Shown here in pieces: positions 1-12,118 of a DNA stretch of 64,000 nucleotides. The notes under the pieces are model-generated. The model had not been told where the DNA came from, made no database searches, and worked only from the letters and a program-made list of their open reading frames with translations. This DNA comes from Thunnus maccoyii (taxonomy: Eukaryota; Chordata; Actinopteri; Scombriformes; Scombridae), in assembly GCF_910596095.1 (NCBI RefSeq), contig NC_056554.1, positions 6,076,001 through 6,140,000 on the forward strand, given 5' to 3'. Numbering within the stretch: the stretch's first letter is position 1; each line of letters begins with the position of its first letter. Both the position numbers and the translations under genes were made by a program.

Positions 1-750
1 TACAGTTCACATCAACATGCGAGTCGTAACTACTGCTAGGAGAATCAAATTTCTCTGAAACCTCCAATAAAATATAAAGTACACATAACACATATGGATG
101 CCTCATATCACTCATAGTTCACATTCAAGATATAATTCATTTCAACACAGATTTAAAATTTATAGTGCTCTATTGACCATCCACATATATTTTTAACACT
201 TACACACGCAAATCTGCCATCATATAACCACCGTAAGTGGTCAGATGCTCTGAACACAAACATAAACATTGTCTCAAGGTCAAATTGTTCCATAATTACA
301 TTTATTTCATCATTGCTGACAAAATGTTCATCGAAATGCACAGTGCACATAATCATGTTAAAACCCATTCAGGATAAACAAATACCACTTTTTCCCCTCA
401 TGTTCTTCATATCCAAACAGTAACTTGTTATACAGCATAAATGAATCTGGCCTTCTAAATGTTCTTGTATAATCACAGAAAGAATATGATTTTAGAATCA
501 AAGATATATGTTTTATTAAAAGAAAGCAATGTAACAGCAGAGACATCCTGTAGATGTTCTTTAAACCACACTGACAAGCAACAAAAAGAGTAGAGAGTCC
601 TGAATGGGCTAATTATTACTGAACTCTACCAAAATGCAGAAAATCTTATCTTTTGACTACAGATCATGAAAGCAAATATTTATCTCAAGACCTTTATCTA
701 AGACTACAATACATGATTATCAAGATTCTAAGAAACTTTCCTCACAAGTT
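1..750. other. 3' flank of G1, no gene
   Basis: No convincing gene. The sequence is shared with the regions downstream of G5 (about 24600-25290), G7 (about 35900-36610) and G9 (about 47780-48270), so it belongs to the duplicated unit of the type-a-tail genes. On the minus strand an AATAAA-type signal lies near 510-516, about 240 nt past the G1 stop, and is a candidate poly(A) site. Open frames here (153-368, 358-546) have no recognisable content. Confidence 0.6.
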
Positions 751-2255
751 CTACATCTTTACACTGGAGTACACACATTCATTCTTGGTGTTGTTCCTCA
801 CTCTTCTTGATCTGTTTGCCACATTAGCATTTAAAGCAGCATAATGGAGGTTGTCTGCGTCTTGGTTACCCTGCTAACAAAATATATAAAAGTAAATCAC
901 ACTGTGATTAAAACAATGTCCACAACACAATTAATTGCTGTGATATAAAAAGGTGGTTAAATGGCAGTATAATACTTCAAAACTGCATTCACCTCTGCAC
1001 CTGCTGTGGACGGAGCTGCAAATCCATGTTGAGGCTCTGATCATGAAACAAAAAATACTCTTTTATTCAAAAGCCAAATTCAATTAATACAAGTTGTCAT
1101 AAACAAGTGGTATCATTTGCCTGTACCTGACTGGCAGCTGTTTCTCTTGTTCATCTTGTACACTGAGAAAGCCAATAAAACACTGAGGATGGTGGTGAAC
1201 GCCAAAGCTCCACTCAAGAAATATACCAAGACAAGAGAGTCCACCTCATCTACAGAAAGTCAGACACCAGGAACAGAGCTTTCAACATGTTTTCAGTTTT
1301 CATCCCAAGCTTAATGAGGGAGTAAGACTGTATCAAATGGGACAATGTCTCCTAAAAAGTTACTTACACTCAATGTCCAACGTTGTCCCATTTCCAAATA
1401 GTATCTGTCCACATGAGGCGACAGCACAGTAGTACGTCCCATTATGTGAAAGATCCAGACTCTTCATTGGCAAGTTGTAGACACAGGTGTGTGTTTGTGT
1501 GTTGCTGTTCCTCTTACACTGATCATTCCTGCCTCCATGTGTGTAAATGATTCCTGGATGAGATTCTTCAGAGTTTTTGAACCAGTAAACACTGTGTTCT
1601 CCGTCATCACAGGTCCCAGTGTGTACTGTACAGTTCAGAGTCACAGAGACTCCTGGCTGGATGCTCTCAGATGCCGACTGATGGACCGAAGCTTCAATGT
1701 TCAAACCTGAACCCTTTACATTGACAATAATGCTCTCTAAAAATTCATACGAGTATGAATAGCTACTTATGCAGTAGTAAGTAGCTGAGTCTGAGATGTG
1801 CAAATCTGTGATCTTCAAGTGATTTTTCTTGTTTTCATTATCCAGTGTGAAACGTGGATTGTTCTTCAATTCATTATGAAAAGTGCCATTACTTTCGTAG
1901 TTGTAGAAGGTGGAGATGAGCCTTGGTTTCTGCCCCAGAATTTGCTTATACCAGTAAAGCCTTGAAACAACACCTTCATAGAAACATTGCAAAGTCACCT
2001 CATCACCAACATTAGCTGATATAAAACCACTGTCTTGACGAACAGATGAGGAGAATTTCACATCAGTCATCTGAGCTGAAGTGAAAAAACAGATAAAAAA
2101 CGTATAGTTAATTAAATGTGATAGAATTCAGCATAATCAGTAAATATTTGAAAACGAACCACTAACAGATAAAAGTTGGAATCACAAACACGCAACTCAC
2201 CCATTTCCACCAAGAACAGACATGTGAGATAGAAAGCAAACACTTGAGATGTCAT
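751..2255 (-). CDS. nitr: G1: NITR, inhibitory, V + I domains
   Basis: Inferred inhibitory cell-surface receptor of the NITR family, 349 aa. Exons on the minus strand: 2201-2255 leader, 1368-2075 V+I, 1127-1249 transmembrane, 993-1036 and 751-870 cytoplasmic. All junctions are GT-AG, with phases 1, 1, 1 and 0. The start is the ATG at 2255, followed by a hydrophobic signal peptide (MTSQVFAFYLTCLFL). V domain: Cys49, Trp60, DSATYYC ending at Cys120. I domain: Cys167, Trp183, Cys235, four further cysteines (174, 205, 216, 240) and the J-like FGNGT at 245-249. One uncharged helix spans about 260-285. The tail carries ITIM LHYAAL (Tyr320) and CVYSSV (Tyr344). Its ectodomain is nearly identical to that of G3. 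ITIMs in this family are known to recruit SH2 phosphatases; the ligand is unknown. Confidence 0.93.
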
Positions 2256-2324
2256 CGTGTTCAACTTGCCGTGTGAAATGAAAAGATCATTTACTTTTCT
2301 CCACTCCTCATAGACAAGACTGCG

Positions 2325-2380
2325 TTTGATTGGCCAACCTGAAGTGACACTGTATAGGAAACATGATCACATGTTCACTG
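2325..2380 (-). promoter_or_regulatory. G1 conserved proximal promoter block
   Basis: An inverted CCAAT box (ATTGG at 2329-2333 on the plus strand) lies about 75 bp upstream of the ATG. It is followed by the imperfect palindrome AACATG-ATCA-CATGTT, which contains CACATG E-box and GGAA (Ets-like) cores. The same block stands before every gene of the array. No TATA box is evident. Confidence 0.6.
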
Positions 2381-4066
2381 TCATCTGTACTGTCAAATTT
2401 CATTCTTGAGAAGACTCACTTGGTGAGAGGTATATGAAGAACATAATGGCTCATTAACATGGCATTAAGTATAAAATCACTAAAATATAAATTACCACAG
2501 ACATCCTCACTCATATAATACTGATCTCACTAATAGACCATATTCACTCAACATATTTTGTTCATGTTTCTTTAAAAATACAGAAAAGGCTTACAAAAGC
2601 ATGAAGATAAGAATAAAAGGCTTTTGGTGCTTGGAAATGCTCGTCATCCAATAGGTGGCTCAGTGATGCAGTGGGCTACTAGTGGCTACTTATTAATCTC
2701 CTCTTTAATCCTTTAAAGTTATAATCCTTAATGTTTTCATGAAACAAACCCCATTTTGATTATGGTCAACATTCTTGCTGCAATAGTCATGTGATGTATT
2801 TGCATTCTTCATAATTACCTCACTATATAGTAGTTTCATTGCTACTGACATTCCCTGTGTTCAATATTGTTCCATTAGTTCAATACCACTGAATTTCAGG
2901 TCATATAGTTGTATTTTCTGCTCTGCTCATCTACTTACCCATAATGGCATTCTATTTTTTTATTTCATTGTGTATTATTTTGTTTCTCTATTCTATTTCC
3001 TATTCTGAGGTGCCCGCTGCACATCTGAGTTTCCCCCTGGAGATCAATAAAGTTTATCTCTATCAGATGACCTCCTACATATTATGAGGGATTCAAAGAA
3101 AATTACACAATGTGTAATCCAGAGTAACTGTTTGTAATTTGATCTCATAGAGATTAGCCTAACTCTTTACTGTTCATCGTGCTAATGTTATATCTGAGCT
3201 GTGTGAAGTTACCGCTGATGCAAATCTGACATCTCTTGTGGCTGCTAGTTCATAATAGAAGTATTAAGCTGGCCAAACGCTGTGTGGTTTTTAATATTCT
3301 GCAGTCCCAGGACACGTAATGTATTTGTCATCAACTTTAACCTGACATCAGTTGTTCATCAAAAATGTGTCTACAATACAAGACTTGGATATTTTTGTTA
3401 GCAGATAAGTTCTAAATATTGTAGGTTGTGGTGGAACAAGAAGGAGCAACCACAGTGAGTTAGATAAAGAGTTGCAGGTGACAGGCTGCACACCTCCTTA
3501 GCAAGGTAACTTTCTTTTCACTGTGCCCTGCTGTCATGTAGAAAAGTACTTGCGCTGTGTACAGCATGAAATCACATCATGGCTGCTCATGGTTTGATGG
3601 AAAATTCAAATTTTTCACTTGCTTTATTAAAACGATGGTTTGTTTGGCTGCTCTGTTAACAGATGCACCAGTTGCTCTTATTTTGTACTTCTGACCACGT
3701 AGTAGCTGAAGGAGCGTTTGCTGGCCCACAATCCTGCAGTATTAAACTGAACTTGCTCTTTCTACCAGTAAGTATGGGTTTTTCAAAATCAACCAGAATT
3801 AAAATCTTAAGGATTATTACCTTTAAGTTCTGAGTAATCAACACCCGATTTACTTAAAAAATGAATCAATCTCAAGGCAAAGATGTTGTAGCAGACCTCC
3901 TGGCCTCTGCAATGTCTTTCTGAGCACCTTTGTTTTCTCTTATCTGGAGCAAATGTCAAGTCGTCCTGCTAGACCTCTCTGAAAACGATCTGAGGCTCCC
4001 TTACTTGGAAACCACAGATCAACGTAAAACTGTTGTTGTAATTTTACTTCTTTCATACAACACGTT
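2381..4066. other. Intergenic region upstream of G1
   Basis: No gene seen. The region is the duplicate of 16224-17107 upstream of G3. The G3 copy lacks roughly 2475-2935 and 3010-3345, so the two have diverged by block deletions. It contains a LINE-like 3' tail (2940-3066, listed separately) and otherwise AT-rich unique-looking DNA. Confidence 0.5.
2940..3066 (+). repeat. LINE-like 3' tail fragment
   Basis: The stretch ends in a 'ccccctggagatcaataaag' motif followed by a short tctat microsatellite. This is the usual 3' end of several teleost LINE families (CR1/L2/Rex type). No coding part remains. The family is assigned by memory of the tail motif only. Confidence 0.5.
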
Positions 4067-5170
4067 GGGCCTCATTCACTAATATGTGCGTAGAAATATT
4101 CTTACTTTGTGCACAAAACAAGTTTGCACACAAAATTACCATCTGGGTTCATGACATGTGTGCACTGGCCAATTTTATTCTTACCACTGTGCGCATGTTA
4201 GTGAATCAGAATCATTCTGAATTGACAGGCATGTGCCCACTATCGGTAATTATTACACAGCTTTGTTAAATACTCCTGATTCTGATTGGTCAATTACAGC
4301 ATTTTACGGTCTGTTATTTCTGAATAGCAAACCGCTGCTATGAAATACAGACTGTTGCTAAGGATGCAGTTCTGTTCATAGACTCTGGAGGACCATGTCC
4401 AATCATATCAATCCGCAGAAAGAAGTCTGGTAAAATTTACCAACTACAGCTCATTCGCGACACCTTGTGGCAAAAAAACGTTAGCGATAATGTCTGTGAC
4501 TGGGCACAGATGTGACGGCAGCCTGAAGAGCTACGGGGCTCCAACCATTACAGAAAGGGAAAAGTTTAGCAAGATCCTGTCCTGCAGTAGTGATAAGAGT
4601 AATATTGTTACCAGTTGTAACATTAGTAACACGTGTGTTTCCAGGTACGTCAACTACAAAGCCCCGGAAAGAAGGAAATGTAGAGATGAATGACAGAAAC
4701 GTCATGATCTTAAGAAGGCTACAGAGTTTTCATAGATAGTAATGTTACTATGCACGCAGTTCCAACCGTAGAATATAATGGACTATTTTTTTTAGTGGAA
4801 GCAATAAAATCATTTTTAAATTAATAATTATTTTTAAACCAATATTTTGTGTTAGATTATTGATTTCTTTAGTAAATAGTTGTGTAACAAGCCTTCAGGG
4901 TGATTCAAGACCCCGACACGAACCCTGTCAGGGTTTACTTCACAATAATGACCTGCTCGCTGTACATTATCCCTTACTTAGCATAGTACCTGGAAAGCTC
5001 TGTTGAAGCGGTGCAGCAGTGCAGTGAGTAAAAATGTAGAGACTTTACTGCTTGTGAAATGCAAACAATAGTTTCAGAAGTAGAAGCCAGAAAAGGCAGA
5101 TTTGGCTGATTAAGATGTCATTGGCACAACCGTTTGGAGCCTGATTGTGAATCCTGTATACAGCCTGCAC
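4067..5170. mobile_element. PIF/Harbinger-like DNA transposon, right end lost
   Basis: It starts with the terminal motif GGGCCTCATTCAC and is homologous to the complete copy at 17108-18763 upstream of G3. Here the right terminal inverted repeat and about 850 bp of interior are gone. A short open frame (4490-4693, plus) shows no transposase signature that I recognise. It probably inserted before the G1/G3 duplication, because both copies occupy the same paralogous position. Confidence 0.55.
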
Positions 5171-5269
5171 ACCTGTTGCACTACTACCACTCAGTGTACA
5201 TGCACATGCTGATGTTCAAAGTGTCCAAGAAGTTTGTCATATAGCATCATTGAATTTCTTCCTCTTCAC

Positions 5270-5430
5270 AAACAACATTGTGTTTGATTGGCCAATCAGA
5301 AGTGACACCTAATGTCTTACTTTGGAATCATGATCATATGTTCAGAGCCAGTTATGGTATTAAGAGAGGATTTACAAGGTCAGGAGTATATGAGCAACTT
5401 AATGGCTCTTCAGTTTTGTCAGCAATGGCA
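5270..5430 (-). pseudogene. Stray NITR promoter relic
   Basis: This stretch matches the NITR proximal promoter block (ATTGGCCAAT, then tcatgatcatatgttcag, then the conserved region ending near 'aatggctc'), yet no leader exon follows at the expected place on the minus side. It is probably what remains of a lost receptor gene between G1 and G2. The same relic occurs at 18985-19130 between G3 and G4, so the loss preceded that duplication. Confidence 0.5.
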
Positions 5431-6558
5431 TTAGCTTTAAAATGACCAAAGCATACAGTACCAGTCAAACGTTTGGACAAATTATCTCATTCAAGGGAAT
5501 GGGAAGGTGTGTCCAAATTTTACTGTATATGACCACAAACATCCTCATTAGTGTAACACTATTCTCATCTCATTCTTTTGGTTCATTTTGTCTTTCTGAT
5601 AAGCTACAGAAACTGGGAGGTGAGCCTCATCTCTTCTCAGCTCATGACACCACCTCAAGAAACAGAGGAATATCTCTATTAAACATAGTGAGTATGATAT
5701 ATGGCTCAAAGGCAGAATGTTTTGCTTATATATCATCCACATTTATTACTACTTCACAGAATTTGTGCAAGTTATTACACTTCTTTAAAAAAATCATTCA
5801 AGTTAAAGTTAAAAAGATAACGTTCTTGCTTTTTCTTTATTAAGAGTTAAACATTCAAAACACAGCTAATCTGCTTCATCAGGACTGTGTGGGTGTGGTT
5901 TGCACAGATGTGATTGACAGTGGCTTGGCAAAATAACCCAACAACCCAACAACTGACGTCAGATTCTGATTCAAATTTAGCAAAAGTCTGATTGGGACAG
6001 AAATATGTGACATCACCTTATTCCCACCAAGCCCCGCCCACAGTAAACTACTAAGAGGAGCGCAGACAAAACAGCTCAAACAGATATCTCTCAAGAGAAA
6101 TAAGCAAAACTTTTACTGTCTTTTCCATTCTGTGTTGATTTGTTTCAACTTCAACCTTTTTCTGCCCCAGTGAAAAAAATTATAAATAGCATAATTTAAC
6201 ATTAACAACAGTAAATCCAGCCTGTCACATAATTTTGCTTGAGATCAGCCAATGTACATTCATGCAGTTCTGTCTCACATACACTTGTTCTGAAGCCCAT
6301 CTTGTAAAAATGTCCTTAGCTTGCTGATTTGCTACAATTTGACTTGGGTTGCGGATAGAACATTAAAAACTTTTTATTTTGACATAAATATATTATTACT
6401 TCAATCCATCACCAACATACATTCTCAAATAACTGGTTGAATCAACTCATCTCTGGGAATTATGGCTGCTCCTTTCTATAGTCACAAGAAAAATATACTG
6501 ATAACACTAATAAAGGCATATCTTATTACACTGCAACAAATATAAAACATGTACAGTT
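5431..6558. other. 3' flank of G2, no gene
   Basis: Nothing coding is recognised. The sequence corresponds to 19131-20172 downstream of G4 with small indels. An AATAAA-type signal on the minus strand near 6367-6373 is a candidate poly(A) signal for G2, about 190 nt past its stop. Confidence 0.5.
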
Positions 6559-8063
6559 CTACTGCTTTACTCTTGAGTACACGCATTCAGTCTCGGTGTT
6601 GTTCCTCTGTCTTCTAGATCTGTTGACCTTGTGCTTCCTTAATGCTGCGTAATGGATGTTTTCTTCATTTTGGTGACCCTGATCATAAAATATAAAACAG
6701 TAAATCACAATATTTGATAAGAATAAAAATAAATGCAAATAGTTGTGCTTAAAAATGTTTGAATGGTAATATAATGGTTTATCTAAAAGACAAAAAGAAC
6801 ATACCTCTGCATCTGATGTGGAGGGAGCTGAAAATCTCGCCTGAGACTCTGAGAAAGATTAAACAGTGAGCTTACTATAATGCCATGTTCAGTGAATACA
6901 GACTGTCAACTACAAAAAATAGCAGTTATCATACCTTTACACTGGCAGCTGTTTTTTTTGTTGATCACACACACTGAGAAAGCCAGTAAAACAACCAGGA
7001 TGGCGGTGAATGTCAAAGCTCCACTCAAGAAATACACCAAGACAAGAGAATCCACCTCATCTGCAGAGAGCCAGACAAAAGGAGACAGTAGAAAGCTTTT
7101 AGCTGCTTTTTAGTTTAAATACGGAGTTATGCACTTATTAAAAAAAGGACAAACTTTGTTAGAAAAAGTTACTTACGCTCAACGTCCAGCTTGGTCCCGT
7201 TTCCAAACAGTATCTGTCCACATGAGGCGACAGCACAGTAGTAGGTCCCAGCATGAGAAAGATTCAGACTCGTCATTGGCAAGTTGTAGACACAGGTGTG
7301 TGTTTGTGTGTTGCTGTTCCTCTCACACTGATCATTCCTGCCTCCATGTGTGTAAATGATTCCTGGATGAGATTCTTGAGAGTTTTTGAACCAGTAAACA
7401 CTGTGTTCTCCGTCATCACAGGTCCCAGTGTGTACTGTACAGTTCAGAGTCACAGAGCCTCCTGGCTGGATGCTCTCAGATGCCGACTGATGGACCAAAG
7501 CTTGGATGTTCAAACCTGAACCCTTTACATTGACAACAGTACCATCTACAAATTCAATCATTAATGAAAACCTTCTTGCGCAGTAGTAAGTAGCTGAGTC
7601 TGAAATGCGTAAATCTGAGATCATCAAGTGATTTTTACCACTTTTAGTATCCAGTGTGAAGCGTGGATTGTTCTTGAATTCATTATGAAAAGTGCTATTT
7701 CTATTAAACACAAATAAGGTAGACATGAGCCTTGGTTTCTGTCCGAGAGTTTGCTTGTACCAGTAAAGTCTTGTTGTAGCATCAGGTTTATAGAAACATT
7801 GTAAAGTCAAACTTTCACCAACATTTGCTGATACAAAACTACTTTCTTGATGAGATGAGGAAGATTTCTGATCAATTGCTTGAGCTGATGTGAAATAAAA
7901 GACAAAGCAAATGAAGAATTAATTTCAAAAGATACAATTCAGCATAAGCAGTACATAAAGAAATATTTGAAACATTTGTACAAGTTTGTTTCACAAAACA
8001 CTACTCACCCAATTTTCCCAAGATAAGACATGCCAGATACAAAACAAAGTTTAGAGATGTCAT
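6559..8063 (-). CDS. nitr: G2: NITR, inhibitory, CARR-type V domain
   Basis: A 350-aa NITR. Exons on the minus strand: 8009-8063 leader, 7177-7884 V+I, 6935-7060 transmembrane, 6805-6848 and 6559-6678 cytoplasmic, all with GT-AG ends. The signal peptide begins MTSLNFVLYLACLIL. The V domain belongs to a second ectodomain class (shared with G4 and G6): CDR3-like CARRFSLMIEF and a CDR1 region with PDATTRLYW. The I domain keeps GTYYC and FGNGT. The tail is type c: ITIM IHYAAL and CVYSRV. The transmembrane segment has no basic residue, which fits an inhibitory receptor. The frame is intact throughout. Confidence 0.92.
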
Positions 8064-8132
8064 TGTGTTCAAATTGCCGTGTTGAATGAAAAGAATCTTG
8101 ATACTTCTCCTCTCTTTAGAGACAAGGCTGCA

Positions 8133-8193
8133 TTTGATTGGCCAAACAAGTCACATTGAATGTCCTTTTTAGGAAACATGATCACATGTTCAC
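8133..8193 (-). promoter_or_regulatory. G2 conserved proximal promoter block
   Basis: Inverted CCAAT at 8137-8141, about 75 bp before the ATG, and the AACATG-ATCA-CATGTT palindrome with flanking GGAA. This class-c version is spaced a little wider than that of G1. Confidence 0.6.
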
Positions 8194-8527
8194 TGACACC
8201 TACACTGTTATTTTGTTTTTTTTAAACTCACATGGTGAGAGGTGTATCAAGAACATAATGGTTCCTAATGTTAGCTTCAGATTTTGAATTACAAAAAATC
8301 AATGATGTTTATATACAGTATGCACACTAGTAACGTAATATTATATAAAGATATAATGTAGCCCATTTCTGCTCAAAATGAACATACTCATCATGTTGAG
8401 CAGATTAACAGGCAGACATGATACTTTGCTAACTACAGTATCAGTCAAATACAGATATATAACATGGAAAAGATCATTTACCAAATGTAGTCATCATTTA
8501 ACAAGAAAAATGCAACCTATTTTTATG

Positions 8528-8615
8528 ACTTGGTGTGATTCAGAATCAGAAACAGGTTTATTTTCAAGTAGGTTTACACATACAACGAATTTGCTGTTCT
8601 GATGCATAACAATCA
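8528..8615 (+). repeat. Interspersed repeat tail (cagaatcagaaacagg type)
   Basis: The motif 'cagaatcagaaacaggttta' followed by 'caagtaggttt' is a widespread teleost LINE-tail-like repeat. A paralogous copy lies at 33322-33400, and a shortened one near 22150-22200, so it predates the duplications. Confidence 0.45.
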
Positions 8616-8639
8616 AAAAATAGAAAGTAAAAGGAAACA

Positions 8640-11600
8640 AAGGTTACGATATTGTAACCTTAGTCCTGTAAGCACAGGCAGAGCCCTCTACTCCTCTACT
8701 GGATTGTATGGGTAAGACTCCTCTCTAATCACACACACACAATCACTTACTGAAATTTGCATGTACGTAACCAGCCAATCAGGATGCACCTACCTATTAT
8801 GTGCATCCCGCACCCTATACGTCTCACTGCCACTCACCATCCGATCAGCAGGATCCATCGGTGGAGGGCTCCACCTGTGCTTATAGAACAATATCATAAC
8901 CTTTGTTCTATCTCACACAGGCTCCGCCCTCTACTGGACTCTATGGGTACAGTAGGCGCTTGATGAATGTACACCCTGCTATGTCATATCCTCAGACTGC
9001 CTCACTGAGTCTGGCCAGCCACAGGCTAGTTGCCGTGGCCAACCTACTACTTTATAATCCCAGCCACTTAGTGGAGCAATAGGGGGTCCAACCCAGTCCA
9101 GCTAACATGGACCAGAGCTGGGTGAAAAAAATGGCCTAATCTTGCAGGGGTCATAGGTCATATACCAAACACCCTGCATACCCTATTTCACCAGTCATCT
9201 TGGATCACGGGAGAATGCTGGTGTATAATTTCCCATGGGGGGCAACTAGCCAACTAGCCAGGCACTTCTTGGATAGCGCTTTACAAGCCACTCCCTCTCT
9301 ATAGTACACAAACCGCTGGTCAGTGCACAGAAAGGCGGCCATGCTTTCAACATAACATGCCAATGCACGTACTGGGCACAAGAGGTGCAGTTATGCCTCC
9401 CTAGCATCCCCATGGGCAGAGGACAAAACGCCTCTATATGAATAGTTCCTATGTTCTTAGGAACAAAGGGGGAGGAACAAAGTGGGGTTCAGTCTGAGAG
9501 TAACACCACTGTGGTCACCACGAAGCAGCAAACAGCCGGGGTGAACCCACAGGGTGACCAACTCGCTCACTCTCTTAGCTGAAGTCAGCGCAAAGCTGTC
9601 TTGAATGACAACACCTTTTAAAGAGGACTCACTAGAGCCTCAAGGACCACCAGCAGTTCCCACCTGCCGTTGTATCCTGACCCCTTGCAGGAAACGCTTC
9701 ACGAGGGGGTGGGTGAAGACAGGTCTGTCGCCAATCCCTCCAGAACAGGAGGAAATGGCTGCTGCATACACTTTAACAGTGGCATGAGACAGCCCCTTAT
9801 CCACCAGATATTGTAGAAAGGAGAGGACCTCTCCCACTGCACATGTCAGGGGGTCCAACCTCCTCTCCTCGCACCAGCATTGGAATCCCAACAATTTTGC
9901 CTTGTGGCATAAATGGAGTGTCCTGCTCTTGCCACTTGGATAGTCTGCATGACCTGTGCAGACAGTCCAGCCCTCATCAACCTATCCCTCTCAGAAGCCA
10001 AGCCCAGAGAGGTTGGCCTTATGTGGGCAGCGCGCCAATCGAGCCCACCTCCTGGGACAAAGCCCCCCACACGTGGGGAATGGACAAGGGCTGGGCCGCC
10101 AATATCTGAGTCATCTCTGCATACCACGGCACCGAATGGCAGTCTGGGGCTATCAGGTTGACCGATAACTGCTCTTGTCTCATTCTCTCCAGCAAGGGGG
10201 GAATGAGACAGAGAGGGGGAAGGGTGTAAAGCAGCCTTCTTGGCCATGGCACGTGTGCAAACGCATTCACCCCCAAGGGTGGATCGTCGTGCAATGTCAG
10301 AAAGAACCACAGTGGGCAGTGGGTGTTGTTTCAACTGGTGAACAGGTCCACTTCTGCTTTCCCAAACCGGTTCCAAATCTGCTGCACCACCTCGGGGTGC
10401 AGCACCCACTCATCTGGCAGAGGGCTGCCCCTCAACATGAGGTCACCTGCCCTGGAATGTGGTAGGCTCTCAGAGACAGAAGGTGTTCTGAGGCCCACCC
10501 CAATAGGTACTCTGCTATCTTCAACAGGGTTGCGGACCAGCCTCTACCCTGCCTGTTGATGTAGGCAGCTGTGGTGTGGTTGTCTGTTCTCACCAACGCA
10601 TGTCTGAACCAGAGTCAGGAAGTGTTGGCGAACCAGGAGCACCACCTGAAGTTCAAGGAGGTCGATGTGTCCATCAGGTGCCCATCAGGGACGCAACTGT
10701 GAACACCACGATGTAGGAGGTCACTCGGCCTAGGGGTGTCCCTGCCAACAAATGCTGTGGGGCCCCTCAGTAGTGCAGGTCCTCCTACTGGCCACATCCA
10801 CACATTTGCTGAACGTGCAGGGAGCCAGCGAGTAGCCAAACTTGTTGTACTCGTAGGTTATCCCCTGGAAGGCGAAACAGAGGAACTTCCTGTGCATCCA
10901 TCACTCTCTGCATTTCTCACAGAAGAAACGAGGGAGGAGTCTCCTCTCCACTGTGCATGAGTGGGCCCGTGGCGTTATTGTCTAATGAGGAAGTAATGCC
11001 ATCGGCCACACTAATGTAACCCTGAGTGGAGCGCTGTGTACGCCGTTCCTGAGCAGGATGGCGTGAACTCATGGTCAGTGTGCGGGGCATTGTTCCTGTG
11101 TGTGTGGATATGACTCCACTCACCGCGTCACCGTTTCCCAGGGAGGCGGTGCTGGTTTTTTTTGGACCGGCCAGTACAACAGACACAAACGGGAGGCAGG
11201 ATGTGTGTTTTGCGCATCACATCGCGCCAAATATAGCACTTGAATGCGCTCAGCACTGGGCTTTTTTTTTTTTTTGGCTCACACCATATGCAGCTGAACA
11301 AAGCCTCCAACATCTGCTTCTCTGATACAGAGAAGAGAAGCAGGGGCACGGGCAGAGCAAATGCTTTCTGTATTACATAGACTCTGTGATCGGTTGGATG
11401 AAGCAGGCTGAGCTTTTATCATCCCAGCATCACAGAAGGCTGGAGAGGATGGAGAGGGCAGGGTGGAGGATAGTGCTCTTTGGAAAATGTAATTTGTTTT
11501 TATCAGAACATTTTCAACAATTTTGGCACAATCACTGTTTTTAGCATTATGCGCACAGACACACGCTGGACATGAGCTTGAACAGAGGTAGGAGGGGGCC

Positions 11601-12118
11601 GTGAACTCTGCCGCAATATCCCATGGCCCACTCCGCGGTCGCAGGAGGGCCATTGCTGCGGAGTCTCCATCAAGGTGGTTGAAGCAGGGGGGGCTGACGG
11701 TGCTCTGCCCTGCCTGCATGCCCTCCTTTTCACCGTGATATTGCAGCCAGCTGTGTGCCCTGCTGGACTATTTTCTCAAAATAATTAAGCGTGTCTCTGT
11801 CCTGTCCTGCAGAGGCTGCAGCTTTCTGCTCACTGCCCAGCCAGCGGAGTGGCTCCTTCCGGATGTTTCAACGCACTGCCAGATGTCTCCCTCTCCCTGG
11901 AGAAGAGAGATCAGTGAGCTGATTCCCTGTCACTGAAGAGGGTGGTGAACAGTAGCGAGACGCTGCTTATATAGGGCGCAGGATGCATGTAATCAGTAGG
12001 TGCATCCTGATTGGCCGCCTCTGTACATGCAAATTTCAGTGAGCGGTTGCATGCGTGTGATTGGAGAGGAGTATTACCCATAGAGTCCAGTAGAGGGCAG
12101 AGCCTGTGTGAGACAGAA
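8640..12118 (-). mobile_element. DIRS-like tyrosine-recombinase retrotransposon, fossil
   Basis: A broken DIRS-family element of about 3.5 kb, read on the minus strand. Inverted terminal repeats of about 170 bp are visible at about 8665-8840 and 11935-12115. An extra copy of the terminal motif at about 8880-8965 fits the internal complementary region of DIRS elements. Recognisable parts are reverse-transcriptase/RNase H-like sequence (about 9900-10900) and a tyrosine-recombinase N-terminal segment (about 9640-9894). The frames carry several breaks, so it is inactive. The paralogous sites beside G4 (about 22230) and G6 (about 33420) are empty, so it is probably younger than the G2/G4/G6 duplications. 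Local base composition is more GC-rich than the surroundings. Confidence 0.8.

Noticed and set aside
7253-7519. Plus-strand open frame of about 88 codons, repeated opposite each I domain
   Set aside because: It is the antisense shadow of the conserved I domain; its conservation follows from the minus-strand gene.
9843-10559. Several overlapping plus-strand frames in the GC-rich stretch
   Set aside because: They are opposite the DIRS-like fossil's minus-strand parts and have no independent support.
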